From Avisuccinivibrio_A sp964651505 (GTDB lineage Bacteria > Pseudomonadota > Gammaproteobacteria > Enterobacterales > Succinivibrionaceae): a stretch of DNA of 17,081 nt. This document shows positions 1 through 6,195 of the stretch, one piece after another. A program made the position numbers and the translations under genes. How positions within the stretch are numbered: position 1 is the first letter of the stretch; each line of letters begins with the position of its first letter. Location: NCBI GenBank assembly GCA_964651505.1, contig CAZYXT010000049.1, forward strand, positions 1 through 17,081, in the 5' to 3' direction. The notes below the pieces were generated by a model. It was not told where the DNA came from. It saw nothing but the letters and a program-made list of their open reading frames with translations, and did not search any database.

Positions 1-316
1 CCTTGCCGTCTATGTTAAACACCCTGCGCGCGGCATCTTTGAGCGGCTCTGAGGCAAACATGCTCATTAAGGAGAGGAAGTCTTGGTTATTTGCTATCCT
101 CAAAATCCTGTTGATGCAGTCGCAGGAGATGTCGGCATCAGGAAAGTCGGGGAATATCAGCTTAAGCTCGCAGCGGCAGCGCTCCCGATAAGCTGCAACA
201 CCGGCAGCGGCTGCCCGCTCTTGGGGCCCGGAGGGCTGCTGAGGCTCAGATGCTTGTTTAGACTCCTTCTTGCCGGCCTTGTCATTTAATTTCTCTAATT
301 GCAAATTCGCAGCCAA
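1..316 (-). CDS. ISAs1-like transposase, N-terminal part (cut by window edge)
   Basis: An open minus-strand frame runs from about 316 through the left edge without a stop, about 105 residues. The first 35 residues are charged and low in complexity. They are followed by a helical segment with the pattern ISCDCINRIL, then NNQDFLSLMSMFASEPL, ending FNIDGK at the boundary. This order resembles the ISAs1/H-repeat transposase N-terminus (a 'shdTinRv' block, then a hydrophobic 'iDGKt' strand carrying the first catalytic Asp). The usual DPR-containing start of that family is not visible. An in-frame TAA at 323-325 lies just upstream, so only TTG codons at 314-316 or 302-304 can start it. A GGAG lies 12 bases before the first, a poor spacing, so the 5' end may be degraded. 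Whether the gene is intact cannot be judged here. Codon choice looks coding; the family assignment is tentative. Confidence 0.5.
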   Translation of the reverse strand, partial: MAANLQLEKLNDKAGKKESKQASEPQQPSGPQERAAAAGVAAYRERCRCELKLIFPDFPDADISCDCINRILRIANNQDFLSLMSMFASEPLKDAARRVFNIDGK

Positions 317-410
317 GTGGGGTTATATCTCCATATGCCGTTTTTTATCTGTCAGGCGTCTGCACCCCATCGCGCAGGGCGATAATCTATTCGCTCATGC
401 AATCACCCTG
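1..410 (-). mobile_element. possible end of an ISAs1-like insertion sequence
   Basis: This stretch would hold the left part of an insertion sequence whose transposase is the partial minus-strand gene inside it. Reading the minus strand from 410, the sequence starts CAGGGTGATTGC, and from memory ISAs1-family ends often begin CAGGG, so 410 is a candidate outer end. The opposite end and any target duplication lie outside the window, so neither can be checked. A second CAGGG occurs on the plus strand at 375-379, so the motif alone proves little. This boundary is inference. Confidence 0.22.
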
Positions 411-496
411 CTGTAAACCTTCGGCACATCAGCCCATCCCCCGGGTGCAAGAGCCTCCTTTGAACTCATCTTGACTGCAAAAGCGCCGCAAGATGG

Positions 497-525
497 CGGT
501 GTTTTGGTTTAAAGTCCTCTATAAT
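497..525 (+). promoter_or_regulatory. candidate sigma-70 promoter of dnaQ-gmhA
   Basis: A perfect -10 hexamer TATAAT lies at 520-525, 24 bases before the dnaQ ATG, giving a transcription start near 532 and a leader of about 18 bases. No good -35 sits at the usual distance (bases 497-502 match poorly), so it may need an activator or be a weak promoter. Confidence 0.45.
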
Positions 526-549
526 GTGGCAAATACGTTAGAGGTTTGC

Positions 550-1473
550 ATGTTAAGACAGATTGCACTTGATACCGAAACCACCGGCAAAAGCGATGAC
601 GGCACCCCGGGCGATCACCGCATCATTGAAGTTGGGTGCGTGGAGATTGTCGATCGCCGCATCACAGGCCGCACGCAAAGGTTTTTGATCAACCCCCAAA
701 GACCCGTGGATCCCGAGGCTTTTTCGGTGCACGGCATCAGCAACGAGATGTTGCAGGACAAGCCTTTGTTTGCCCAAATTGCCCCGGCTCTCATCGACTT
801 TATCCGCGGCGCCGAACTTTTGATCCACAACGCAAAGTTCGATACGGCCTTTTTGGACAAAGAGTGGGGACTGCTCGGCCTTAATGAGAAGACTGCCGAT
901 CTGTGCCGCATTGTCGACACGGTGGCCCTGGCGCGCAGGATCAACCCCAACAACATGGCCAATTTGGATAATCTTTGCAAGATCTACGAAATTGACAATT
1001 CGCGCCGCACCGTGCACGGAGCATTGCTCGATGCCCAATTGCTGGCCGAAGTGTATCTTGCCATGACCGGCGGCCAAAGCTCTTTTGACTTTGAAGACGG
1101 CACGGCGTCCGTCATCGCCAAACGCTGGCAGAGGCCCAAGGGCGCCAAACTCAAGATCATGAGCGTGGAGCCTGAGCGCCTGGCCGTGCACACGGCCAAA
1201 ACCATCAAGCTTTCCCAAGGCCATAAAATCAAAGAAGACGGCAATGGCGGTTTTATCGCAGGCAGCTGGTGGGGCCCTCAGTTTGACATGCCTTATCTTG
1301 AAAAAGGCAAGGAAGAGGGCAAAAAGGATTATGCCAAGAGGCTCAAAGAGCAGTACGAGCAAAAACTTGAAACATTGCTTGACGATAATCTCAAGGCCCT
1401 GCTTAAAAGGGAGCAAGAGGCCGATGAGCGCGCCCGGGCCGATTTTGAGGCCAGGGTACAACACCTGTCCTGA
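550..1473 (+). CDS. dnaQ: DNA polymerase III epsilon subunit (3'-5' proofreading exonuclease)
   Basis: This is the proofreading subunit that removes misincorporated bases within the Pol III core, bound to alpha (DnaE) and theta. The DEDDh exonuclease residues are all visible: D8 and E10 in LDTETTG, D98 in HNAKFD, and H156 and D161 in TVHGALLDAQLLAEVY. A clamp-binding motif QSSFDF (176-181) sits where E. coli DnaQ has QTSMAF. I chose ATG 550 because GAGG lies 5 bases upstream and the protein then begins MLRQIALDTETTG, matching the E. coli start; the in-frame upstream ATG at 493 lies before the TATAAT box. At 307 residues it is about 60 longer than the E. coli protein (243). The extra part, from about residue 243, is a highly charged, probably helical Lys/Glu tail beyond the region that binds alpha in E. 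coli. gmhA follows after 50 bases and is probably co-transcribed. Confidence 0.96.
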   Translation: MLRQIALDTETTGKSDDGTPGDHRIIEVGCVEIVDRRITGRTQRFLINPQRPVDPEAFSVHGISNEMLQDKPLFAQIAPALIDFIRGAELLIHNAKFDTAFLDKEWGLLGLNEKTADLCRIVDTVALARRINPNNMANLDNLCKIYEIDNSRRTVHGALLDAQLLAEVYLAMTGGQSSFDFEDGTASVIAKRWQRPKGAKLKIMSVEPERLAVHTAKTIKLSQGHKIKEDGNGGFIAGSWWGPQFDMPYLEKGKEEGKKDYAKRLKEQYEQKLETLLDDNLKALLKREQEADERARADFEARVQHLS

Positions 1474-1523
1474 AGAATTGCCAAACCCGTAAAACCATCC
1501 CCGCCAATGATGAGGAGAAACAG

Positions 1524-2114
1524 ATGCTGTCATTTGACGTTATTGATGATCTAAAAGAGGCCCGCAGGGTGCTTGATGATTTTATGGCCATGCCCAAGGT
1601 TAAAGAGGACATCGAGCAGGCCGTTGCCATCATGGCCTGCAGCCTAAGCCATGAGGGGAAGATCATAACCGCAGGCAACGGGGGCAGCATGTGCGATGCT
1701 TTGCACTTTGCAGAAGAGCTCTCGGGGCGCTATCGGGATGACAGGCCCTCCTATGCGGCCATTGCCATTTGCGATCCCTCGCATCTGACCTGCGCGGGCA
1801 ACGACTACGGCTTTGAGGCCGTTTTCTCGCGTTTTGTGGAGGGTTTGGGCTTCAAACAGGATGTCTTCTTGGGCATCTCGACCTCGGGCAATTCCCAAAA
1901 CATCATCAAAGCCTGCGAAGCTGCCAAGCGCAAAGGCATGAAAACCATCATGCTCTTGGGCAAGGATGGCGGCAAATTAAAAGACATGTGCGATCTGCCG
2001 ATCATCGTCCCGCACTCAGGATACGCCGACCGCATTCAGGAAGTGCACACCATGATTATTCACATCATGATCCGAGGCATTGAAGAGCTGATGGCAAAGA
2101 CGGATCTTCACTAG
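1524..2114 (+). CDS. gmhA: sedoheptulose 7-phosphate isomerase
   Basis: Cytoplasmic enzyme converting sedoheptulose 7-phosphate to D-glycero-D-manno-heptose 7-phosphate, the first step of ADP-heptose synthesis for the LPS inner core. The 196 residues align with E. coli GmhA (192) without gaps: GNGGS (51-55), the metal/catalytic residues H61 and E65 in HFAEELSGRY, the phosphate-binding STSGNS (119-124), and Q172 and H180 in the closing ADRIQE helix. These are the same residue numbers as in E. coli. AGGAG lies 6 bases before the ATG. It sits 50 bases after dnaQ and ahead of a terminator, so the two form a likely transcription unit although their functions are unrelated. Confidence 0.96.
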   Translation: MLSFDVIDDLKEARRVLDDFMAMPKVKEDIEQAVAIMACSLSHEGKIITAGNGGSMCDALHFAEELSGRYRDDRPSYAAIAICDPSHLTCAGNDYGFEAVFSRFVEGLGFKQDVFLGISTSGNSQNIIKACEAAKRKGMKTIMLLGKDGGKLKDMCDLPIIVPHSGYADRIQEVHTMIIHIMIRGIEELMAKTDLH

Positions 2115-2178
2115 ATCAGGTGACGGACCGCCGCCTTAAGGCAGCCCATCCTTCAAGAAAAGATAATAAAACCCCAAG

Positions 2179-2213
2179 AGGCACGGCGCTTTCAAAAAGA
2201 GAGTGCCTTTTTT
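2179..2213 (+). terminator. rho-independent terminator after gmhA
   Basis: AGGCAC (2179-2184) pairs with GTGCCT (2203-2208), and the T run continues to 2213. The loop is long (18 bases) and the stem has only six pairs, so strength is moderate. It lies 65 bases past the gmhA stop. Confidence 0.6.
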
Positions 2214-2481
2214 GTCTGCCCCAAAAACAAAGCCTGACTCTTTTGGAGCCAGGCGCAAATGGGATTTTCATAGATTCAGAAGCATTAAATTCGGCAGAGA
2301 ATATAGGTCTTTTGCAACCTTAACAACCTATAAGCTTTCAGGTTAACTTTTATAAATCTTTGCAATATGCTACTTAGAACGGCAAGGCGGCAAAAAGTTT
2401 CACAAATTTTAAAAAAATTTGCTTTTTGAAAAAAGCATGTAATTTGCGCACGAGCCCCCGCCTGCGGGGGCCGAAGATCAT
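2214..2481. other. AT-rich convergent intergenic region
   Basis: No gene is supported between the gmhA terminator and qmcA. Visible structures are an imperfect hairpin at 2232-2254 (GCCTG against CAGGC, no T run), a short AACCT/AGGTT inverted repeat around 2326-2345, and two A/T-rich inverted repeats at about 2403-2421 and 2421-2436 (GCTTTTT against AAAAAGC). Base composition is clearly richer in A/T than in the genes on either side, consistent with a relaxed spacer between convergent units. Confidence 0.5.
2454..2471 (-). terminator. GC-rich hairpin after qmcA
   Basis: GCCCCCGC (2454-2461) is complementary to GCGGGGGC (2464-2471) directly past the qmcA stop on the minus strand. There is no immediate T run. 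A minus-strand CTTTTTTC tract within a second hairpin follows about 20 bases later (2421-2436), so termination may use both. Confidence 0.5.
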
Positions 2482-3444
2482 TTAATTTTGTTTGAAGGAT
2501 TCTTGTTTGCCCGTACCTTGCGTGCTTTTTACTATCTGCATGGAGGATGCAATCAGGCTTGACAGATCGCCTAGGTTGCTTGGGATAATCAGGGTGTTGC
2601 CGGTTTGGGCCAGATTTTTGAAGGCATCCACGTACTTTTCTGCAACTTGAAGATTGACCGCGGTCATGCCGCCTTGATCTTGCGTGGCCGAGGCAATATT
2701 GCGGATGGCCCTGGCGGTGGCTTCTGCTAAGGCAACGGTGGCGGCCGCCTGGCCCTGGGCCTTGTTGATCTCGGCTTGCTTTTCGCCCTCTGATCTTGCG
2801 ATGGCAGCTTCCTTTTCGCCCGTGGCCAGGTTGATTTGCTCTTGCTTGCGTCCCTCTGAGGCTGCGATCACGGCTCTTTTTTCGCGCTCGGCTGTGATCT
2901 GCTGCTGCATGGCCTGCAAGATCACCTGAGGCGGGGTGAGATCTTTTATCTCGTAGCGCAGCACTTTGACTCCCCAGTTCAAGGCAGCCTCGTCAATGGC
3001 GGCCACGACGTTGGAGTTGATGATGTCGCGCTCTTCAAAGGTCTTGTCAAGCTCCATGCGGCCGATGACCGATCTTAAAGTGGTTTGGGCCAGCTGCGTG
3101 ATGGCCACGATATAGTTTGAGGTGCCGTAGCTGGCGCGCATGGGATCGGTTACCTGAAAGAACAATACGCCGTCCACCGACAATTGCGTGTTGTCGCGGG
3201 TGATGCACACCTGCGAAGGGGTATCAAGCGGGATCTCCTTTAAAGAGTGTTTGTAAGCCACCCGGTCGATAAAGGGGATGATGAAGTTGAGCCCGGGGTT
3301 GAGCACGCGGTTAAACTTGCCCAAACGCTCCACAATCCAGGCAGTCTGCTGGGGGACCACCTTAATGGCTTTCAAGGCAAAGAGCATGGCAATGACGATT
3401 AAAAACGCTGCCGCTGCAATGCTCCCCAAGGTTGCTGTTAACAT
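2482..3444 (-). CDS. qmcA: SPFH/stomatin-like membrane protein (QmcA/paraslipin type)
   Basis: Inner-membrane scaffold protein of the SPFH (prohibitin/stomatin) superfamily, thought to form large oligomers in membrane microdomains with NfeD partners. In 320 residues it shows an N-terminal membrane helix (about 7-27), an SPFH domain (about 28-190; note VPQQTAWIVERLGKF and the L-PGLNF-IPFID block), then a long Ala/Glu/Lys-rich coiled coil (about 183-250, with repeats such as GEKEAA and GEKQAE), then a hydrophobic segment NTLIIPSNLGDL at 283-293 and a polar tail. Length and order fit E. coli QmcA (YbbK). AAGGAG lies 5-6 bases before the ATG. It is the last gene of a three-gene minus-strand operon, 96 bases after nfeD. 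The true substrate or partner beyond NfeD is not deducible here. Confidence 0.88.
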   Translation of the reverse strand: MLTATLGSIAAAAFLIVIAMLFALKAIKVVPQQTAWIVERLGKFNRVLNPGLNFIIPFIDRVAYKHSLKEIPLDTPSQVCITRDNTQLSVDGVLFFQVTDPMRASYGTSNYIVAITQLAQTTLRSVIGRMELDKTFEERDIINSNVVAAIDEAALNWGVKVLRYEIKDLTPPQVILQAMQQQITAEREKRAVIAASEGRKQEQINLATGEKEAAIARSEGEKQAEINKAQGQAAATVALAEATARAIRNIASATQDQGGMTAVNLQVAEKYVDAFKNLAQTGNTLIIPSNLGDLSSLIASSMQIVKSTQGTGKQESFKQN

Positions 3445-3458
3445 GTTTATCTCCTTAA

Positions 3459-3479
3459 CCCGGGAAAAGCGGCCCCGGG
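3459..3479 (-). repeat. GC-rich inverted repeat abutting the qmcA ribosome binding site
   Basis: CCCGGG at 3459-3464 and again at 3474-3479 can form a six-pair stem with a nine-base loop in the mRNA between nfeD and qmcA, ending three bases before the AAGGAG of qmcA. There is no T run, so it is not a normal terminator; it might act as an RNA stabiliser or modulate qmcA translation. Confidence 0.4.
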
Positions 3480-3540
3480 CTTATATTCGGTATTTTCAAA
3501 TCGATGACTCGATTGCGCAGCTCTTTTGCCTGCCCGCAAT

Positions 3541-3966
3541 TTAGTTTTCTATCCTTTTTATCATCAGAACATTGCCTTTGATCTTTTCGATGACGTGAGG
3601 CCCTGCCTGCAAGGGTTTAAGATCGGAGGCGCGAGCGTGCCATACGGCGCCGCGGTAATTGATCTTGGCCGAGCCGTCGGGCAAAACTTCCTGAACGTTC
3701 ACCACATTGCCCTGATCGAGGCTGTTTAAACTGTCTTGGTTTTTGAGCCTGCGCACCCTGAACACATGGGCCAAAAACGATCCGAGGATAATGATGACGC
3801 CCCCGCAGCTTAATTGCACGGCAAGCGAACAGTCAAAATAGGCACACGCGGCACAGGCTGCAAAGCCCAAGGCAAAGCACAAAAGGTAGATGGTGGACAG
3901 CAGCATCTCAAGGCCCAAAGCACAAAACAGCGCAATGAGCCACCATGCGGTCAGCGAAATTTCCAT
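3541..3966 (-). CDS. NfeD-like membrane protein
   Basis: Short-form NfeD (the YbbJ type, without the ClpP-like protease domain), the usual partner of SPFH proteins. In 141 residues it has three hydrophobic helices (about 6-24, 26-43, 49-68) and a C-terminal OB-fold-like beta domain (about 85-138) showing GNVVNVQEVLPDGSAKINYRG and the closing GNVLMIKRI. A strong AAGGAGG lies 6 bases before the ATG. It is followed by qmcA and preceded by the unknown membrane protein gene, 63 bases away. The family places it in the inner membrane with the OB domain exposed to the cytoplasm; this is known of the family, not seen directly. Confidence 0.85.
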   Translation of the reverse strand: MEISLTAWWLIALFCALGLEMLLSTIYLLCFALGFAACAACAYFDCSLAVQLSCGGVIIILGSFLAHVFRVRRLKNQDSLNSLDQGNVVNVQEVLPDGSAKINYRGAVWHARASDLKPLQAGPHVIEKIKGNVLMIKRIEN

Positions 3967-4029
3967 GAGTGCCTCCTTTTGGTTTTGTGCCTTAAATTTA
4001 AGACAGGGTGTCTTTGGTTTGGCTTAGGC

Positions 4030-4659
4030 TCAGCCTTGAGGGCCGCGGCGCCGATGGTCATCAGAGCCTGCCTTGTTGCGCTTTTTGTTCAAGATTATAT
4101 TGCCTATCATGAAGAAAATGAAAAATGCGATGAAGATGAAGGGATTTTCAAAATAGGCTGAAAAGCCAAGCAAGACTGCAAAGAACAAAAACAAGACATA
4201 ACCTGCGGGCCTTGACGCAGTGTAAGCCTTGGAGCGGCTTTTGCTTTTTATCCTTGACTTTAAGCGCGCAGCGGTGTCTGCATTTTGCCCATCAATGCTT
4301 GCATCAGGGGTTTTTGTCGGCCCGGGCTCCTTTGCAGCATGTGACTGTGCGCCCTCAACAAAAGCTTTATCTTTGATGCCTGAGAACGGCTGCTCTTTTC
4401 TTACGTCAGGGGTTGCAGGAATGTCTTTGCCCGGGGGGTTTATCTCTTGCACCCCAAGATCGGTTTGAATGGCTTTTTTGACGTTTTCACGGGCTTTTTG
4501 CAGGCTTTGATCATTGGTTTTGAAAAGCTCTTGGGCAAATTGGGCGCTGTCGTTTTTAACCGACTCTTTAAGCTTTGAAGCCTTTTGCTCCTGCAACTTT
4601 TCTATATAGGCAACAAAGTCCCCGTCTTTTGGTTGGAGATCTTGGTTCTTTTGGGCCAT
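4030..4659 (-). CDS. unrecognised membrane protein leading the nfeD-qmcA operon
   Basis: I do not recognise this 209-residue protein. The first 70 residues are charged, Gln/Lys-rich and probably helical (YIEKLQEQKASKLKESVKND, then AQELF and NVKKAI). Residues 72-130 are rich in Pro, Asp and Ala and look disordered. Residues 133-149 are strongly basic (RLKSRIKSKSRSK). Two closely spaced membrane helices follow at about 153-170 and 174-191, then a basic tail. This arrangement suggests a soluble N-terminal arm anchored by a C-terminal membrane hairpin. I chose ATG 4659 because AAGGAG sits 6-7 bases upstream; an in-frame start ten codons earlier has no such site. It is the promoter-proximal gene of the operon with the NfeD and SPFH genes, so a role in the same membrane complex is a reasonable inference. 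Confidence 0.75.
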   Translation of the reverse strand: MAQKNQDLQPKDGDFVAYIEKLQEQKASKLKESVKNDSAQFAQELFKTNDQSLQKARENVKKAIQTDLGVQEINPPGKDIPATPDVRKEQPFSGIKDKAFVEGAQSHAAKEPGPTKTPDASIDGQNADTAARLKSRIKSKSRSKAYTASRPAGYVLFLFFAVLLGFSAYFENPFIFIAFFIFFMIGNIILNKKRNKAGSDDHRRRGPQG

Positions 4660-4727
4660 AAAGCTCTCCTTTGTAAAATCTTGGCGCAATTTGCAAACGC
4701 CCTTGGGGCGGCCGATGCGCCTTTGTG

Positions 4728-4757
4728 ACTGTAGCCTAATGCCCGGGGCTCCGTCAA
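4728..4757 (-). promoter_or_regulatory. candidate sigma-70 promoter of the membrane protein-nfeD-qmcA operon
   Basis: On the minus strand TTGACG (4752-4757) and TACAGT (4728-4733) are separated by 18 bases. They match the -35 consensus at five of six positions and the -10 at four of six. The predicted start is near 4721, leaving a leader of about 60 bases to the ATG at 4659. Confidence 0.45.
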
Positions 4758-5198
4758 ATCATCAGTGCCCCCTGTGATTTTGAAAATGGCCTGACCTGCC
4801 GTATCTTCTTTTTAAATGCCAAGAAGATCCTGCCCTTGATTTTGGCGGCTTTGCCCTGATTTTCAAAACAGCGGCAAAAGAGGCAAGAAAGTTTGGTCGG
4901 ACGGGGCTTTTGCGCTAAAATTGCATACCGCATTTTCAGATTCAATGCTCTTGATGCCTTTGAGAATCAGGCTTTAACCTGCGCGTTTAAAGGGCGCTGC
5001 AGGAAAGATGCGAACCGTCAGGATCCTGCCCCTTTGTTGCAGATCCAAAGCGCGGCGCCCTTTTGCGCCGCAGGGCAATAGGCAGAGGCTTTATCGTTTG
5101 ACGCCAAACTTAAGAGCGGGCGTTTGCGTGCTTCTTTGAAGGCATTGATGCGGTGATTTGAGTACAGCTTTAGAGCATCATACAGATGGTAGTTTTCC
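4758..5198. other. gene-free divergent intergenic region upstream of pheS
   Basis: About 440 bases with no convincing gene. Short open frames exist on both strands (a TTG-started 62-codon frame at 4893-5081 and a 63-codon minus frame at 4754-4945), but neither has a ribosome site or a recognisable product. A GC-rich hairpin lies at 5052-5071. I looked for a Phe-rich leader peptide like E. coli pheM followed by an attenuator and did not find one. A weak promoter-like pair TTGAGT (5158-5163) and TACAGA (5181-5186), spacing 17, lies so close to pheS that the mRNA would have almost no leader. Confidence 0.5.
5052..5071. repeat. GC-rich hairpin upstream of pheS
   Basis: GCGGCGC (5052-5058) pairs perfectly with GCGCCGC (5065-5071) around a six-base loop CCTTTT. 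No T run follows on either strand, so it is not a standard terminator. It could be part of a leader structure for pheST, but nothing else supports an attenuator. Confidence 0.4.
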
Positions 5199-6185
5199 AT
5201 GGACGATAAATTAGTTGAAGCAAGAGAGCAGGGCGTGGCCGCCGCTTTAAAGGCCCAAACCCTGCAAGAGCTTGACGCTGTGCGCGTGGCGTACTTGGGC
5301 AAAAAAGGTTTGTTTGCCGACTTTATGAAAGAGCTGGGCAAGTTGGGTCCCGATGAGCGTCCTGCCCGCGGCGCTTTGATCAATGACAACAAGCAGCAGG
5401 TGATGGGTGCCATTGAACAGCGCAAGGCCCAAATCGAAGAGGCTTTATTAAATGAGACTTTGTCGGCCGAGCAGGTGGATATCACCTTAAAAGGCCGCGA
5501 CAGGACTGCAGGGAATCTGCACCCCATCAGCCGCACCATCGAGCGCATCGAAGATCTTTTCGGTGCCATGGGTTTTGAAACCGTGGGCGGTCCCGAGATT
5601 GAAGATGATTATCATAACTTTGATGCCTTAAATCTGCCCCCCAACCATCCTGCCCGCGCAGGTCACGACACCTTCATGCTCGATGGCGGCCTGCTTTTGC
5701 GCTCGCAAACTTCCTCCGTGCAGATCCGCACCATGGAAAAGCAAAAGCCTCCCGTCAGGATCATTGCCCCGGGGCGCGTCTACCGCAACGACTACGACAT
5801 GACCCACACCCCCATGTTCCATCAGGTGGAGGGCCTCTTGGTCGACGAGGGGATTTCCTTTGCCAACTTAAAGGGCGTCTTATACGAGTTTTTGCACGCC
5901 TTCTTCGAAGAAGAGCTGGAGGTGCGCTTCAGACCCTCTTACTTCCCCTTCACGGAGCCCTCGGCCGAGGTTGATGTCAAGCGCAAGGGCGGCAAGTGGC
6001 TGGAAGTGCTCGGCTGCGGCGTGGTCCACCCCAATGTTTTGAGAAATGTGGGCATCGACTGCGAAAAATACACCGGGTTTGCCTTCGGCATGGGAGTCGA
6101 GCGTCTTGCCATGTTGCGCTATGGCGTCAACGACTTAAGAGCCTTCTTTGAAAACGATCTGCGCTTCTTAAAGCAGTTTGCCTGA
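5199..6185 (+). CDS. pheS: phenylalanyl-tRNA synthetase alpha subunit
   Basis: Catalytic subunit of the alpha2-beta2 enzyme that charges tRNA(Phe). At 328 residues it matches E. coli PheS (327) in length and throughout the core: an N-terminal coiled-coil arm (about 1-90), ISRTIERIEDLF (110-121), GPEIEDDYHNFDALN (131-145), motif 2 around RVYRNDYDMTHTPMFHQVEG (193-212), FRPSYFPFTEPSAEVDV (244-260), and class II motif 3 in GFAFGMGVERLAML (293-306). Ala295 corresponds to E. coli Ala294 in the Phe pocket. The ATG at 5199 gives the family N-terminus but has only a weak upstream match (GATGG) to a ribosome site. pheT starts 10 bases after the stop. Confidence 0.97.
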   Translation: MDDKLVEAREQGVAAALKAQTLQELDAVRVAYLGKKGLFADFMKELGKLGPDERPARGALINDNKQQVMGAIEQRKAQIEEALLNETLSAEQVDITLKGRDRTAGNLHPISRTIERIEDLFGAMGFETVGGPEIEDDYHNFDALNLPPNHPARAGHDTFMLDGGLLLRSQTSSVQIRTMEKQKPPVRIIAPGRVYRNDYDMTHTPMFHQVEGLLVDEGISFANLKGVLYEFLHAFFEEELEVRFRPSYFPFTEPSAEVDVKRKGGKWLEVLGCGVVHPNVLRNVGIDCEKYTGFAFGMGVERLAMLRYGVNDLRAFFENDLRFLKQFA

Positions 6186-6195
6186 GGATCTGTCA

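Noticed and set aside
553..1533. A 326-codon open frame on the minus strand, antisense to dnaQ
   Set aside because: It is the mirror of a high-GC3 gene with clear DnaQ motifs, has no recognisable domain, and is rich in residues typical of antisense shadows.
2120..2323. A 67-codon plus frame after gmhA
   Set aside because: It runs straight through the gmhA terminator hairpin, has no ribosome site and no recognisable product.
4754..5081. Short frames on both strands in the pheS upstream gap (4754-4945 minus, 4893-5081 plus)
   Set aside because: No ribosome sites, a TTG start for one, mutual overlap, and no family-like pattern; also not Phe-rich enough to be a pheM-type leader.
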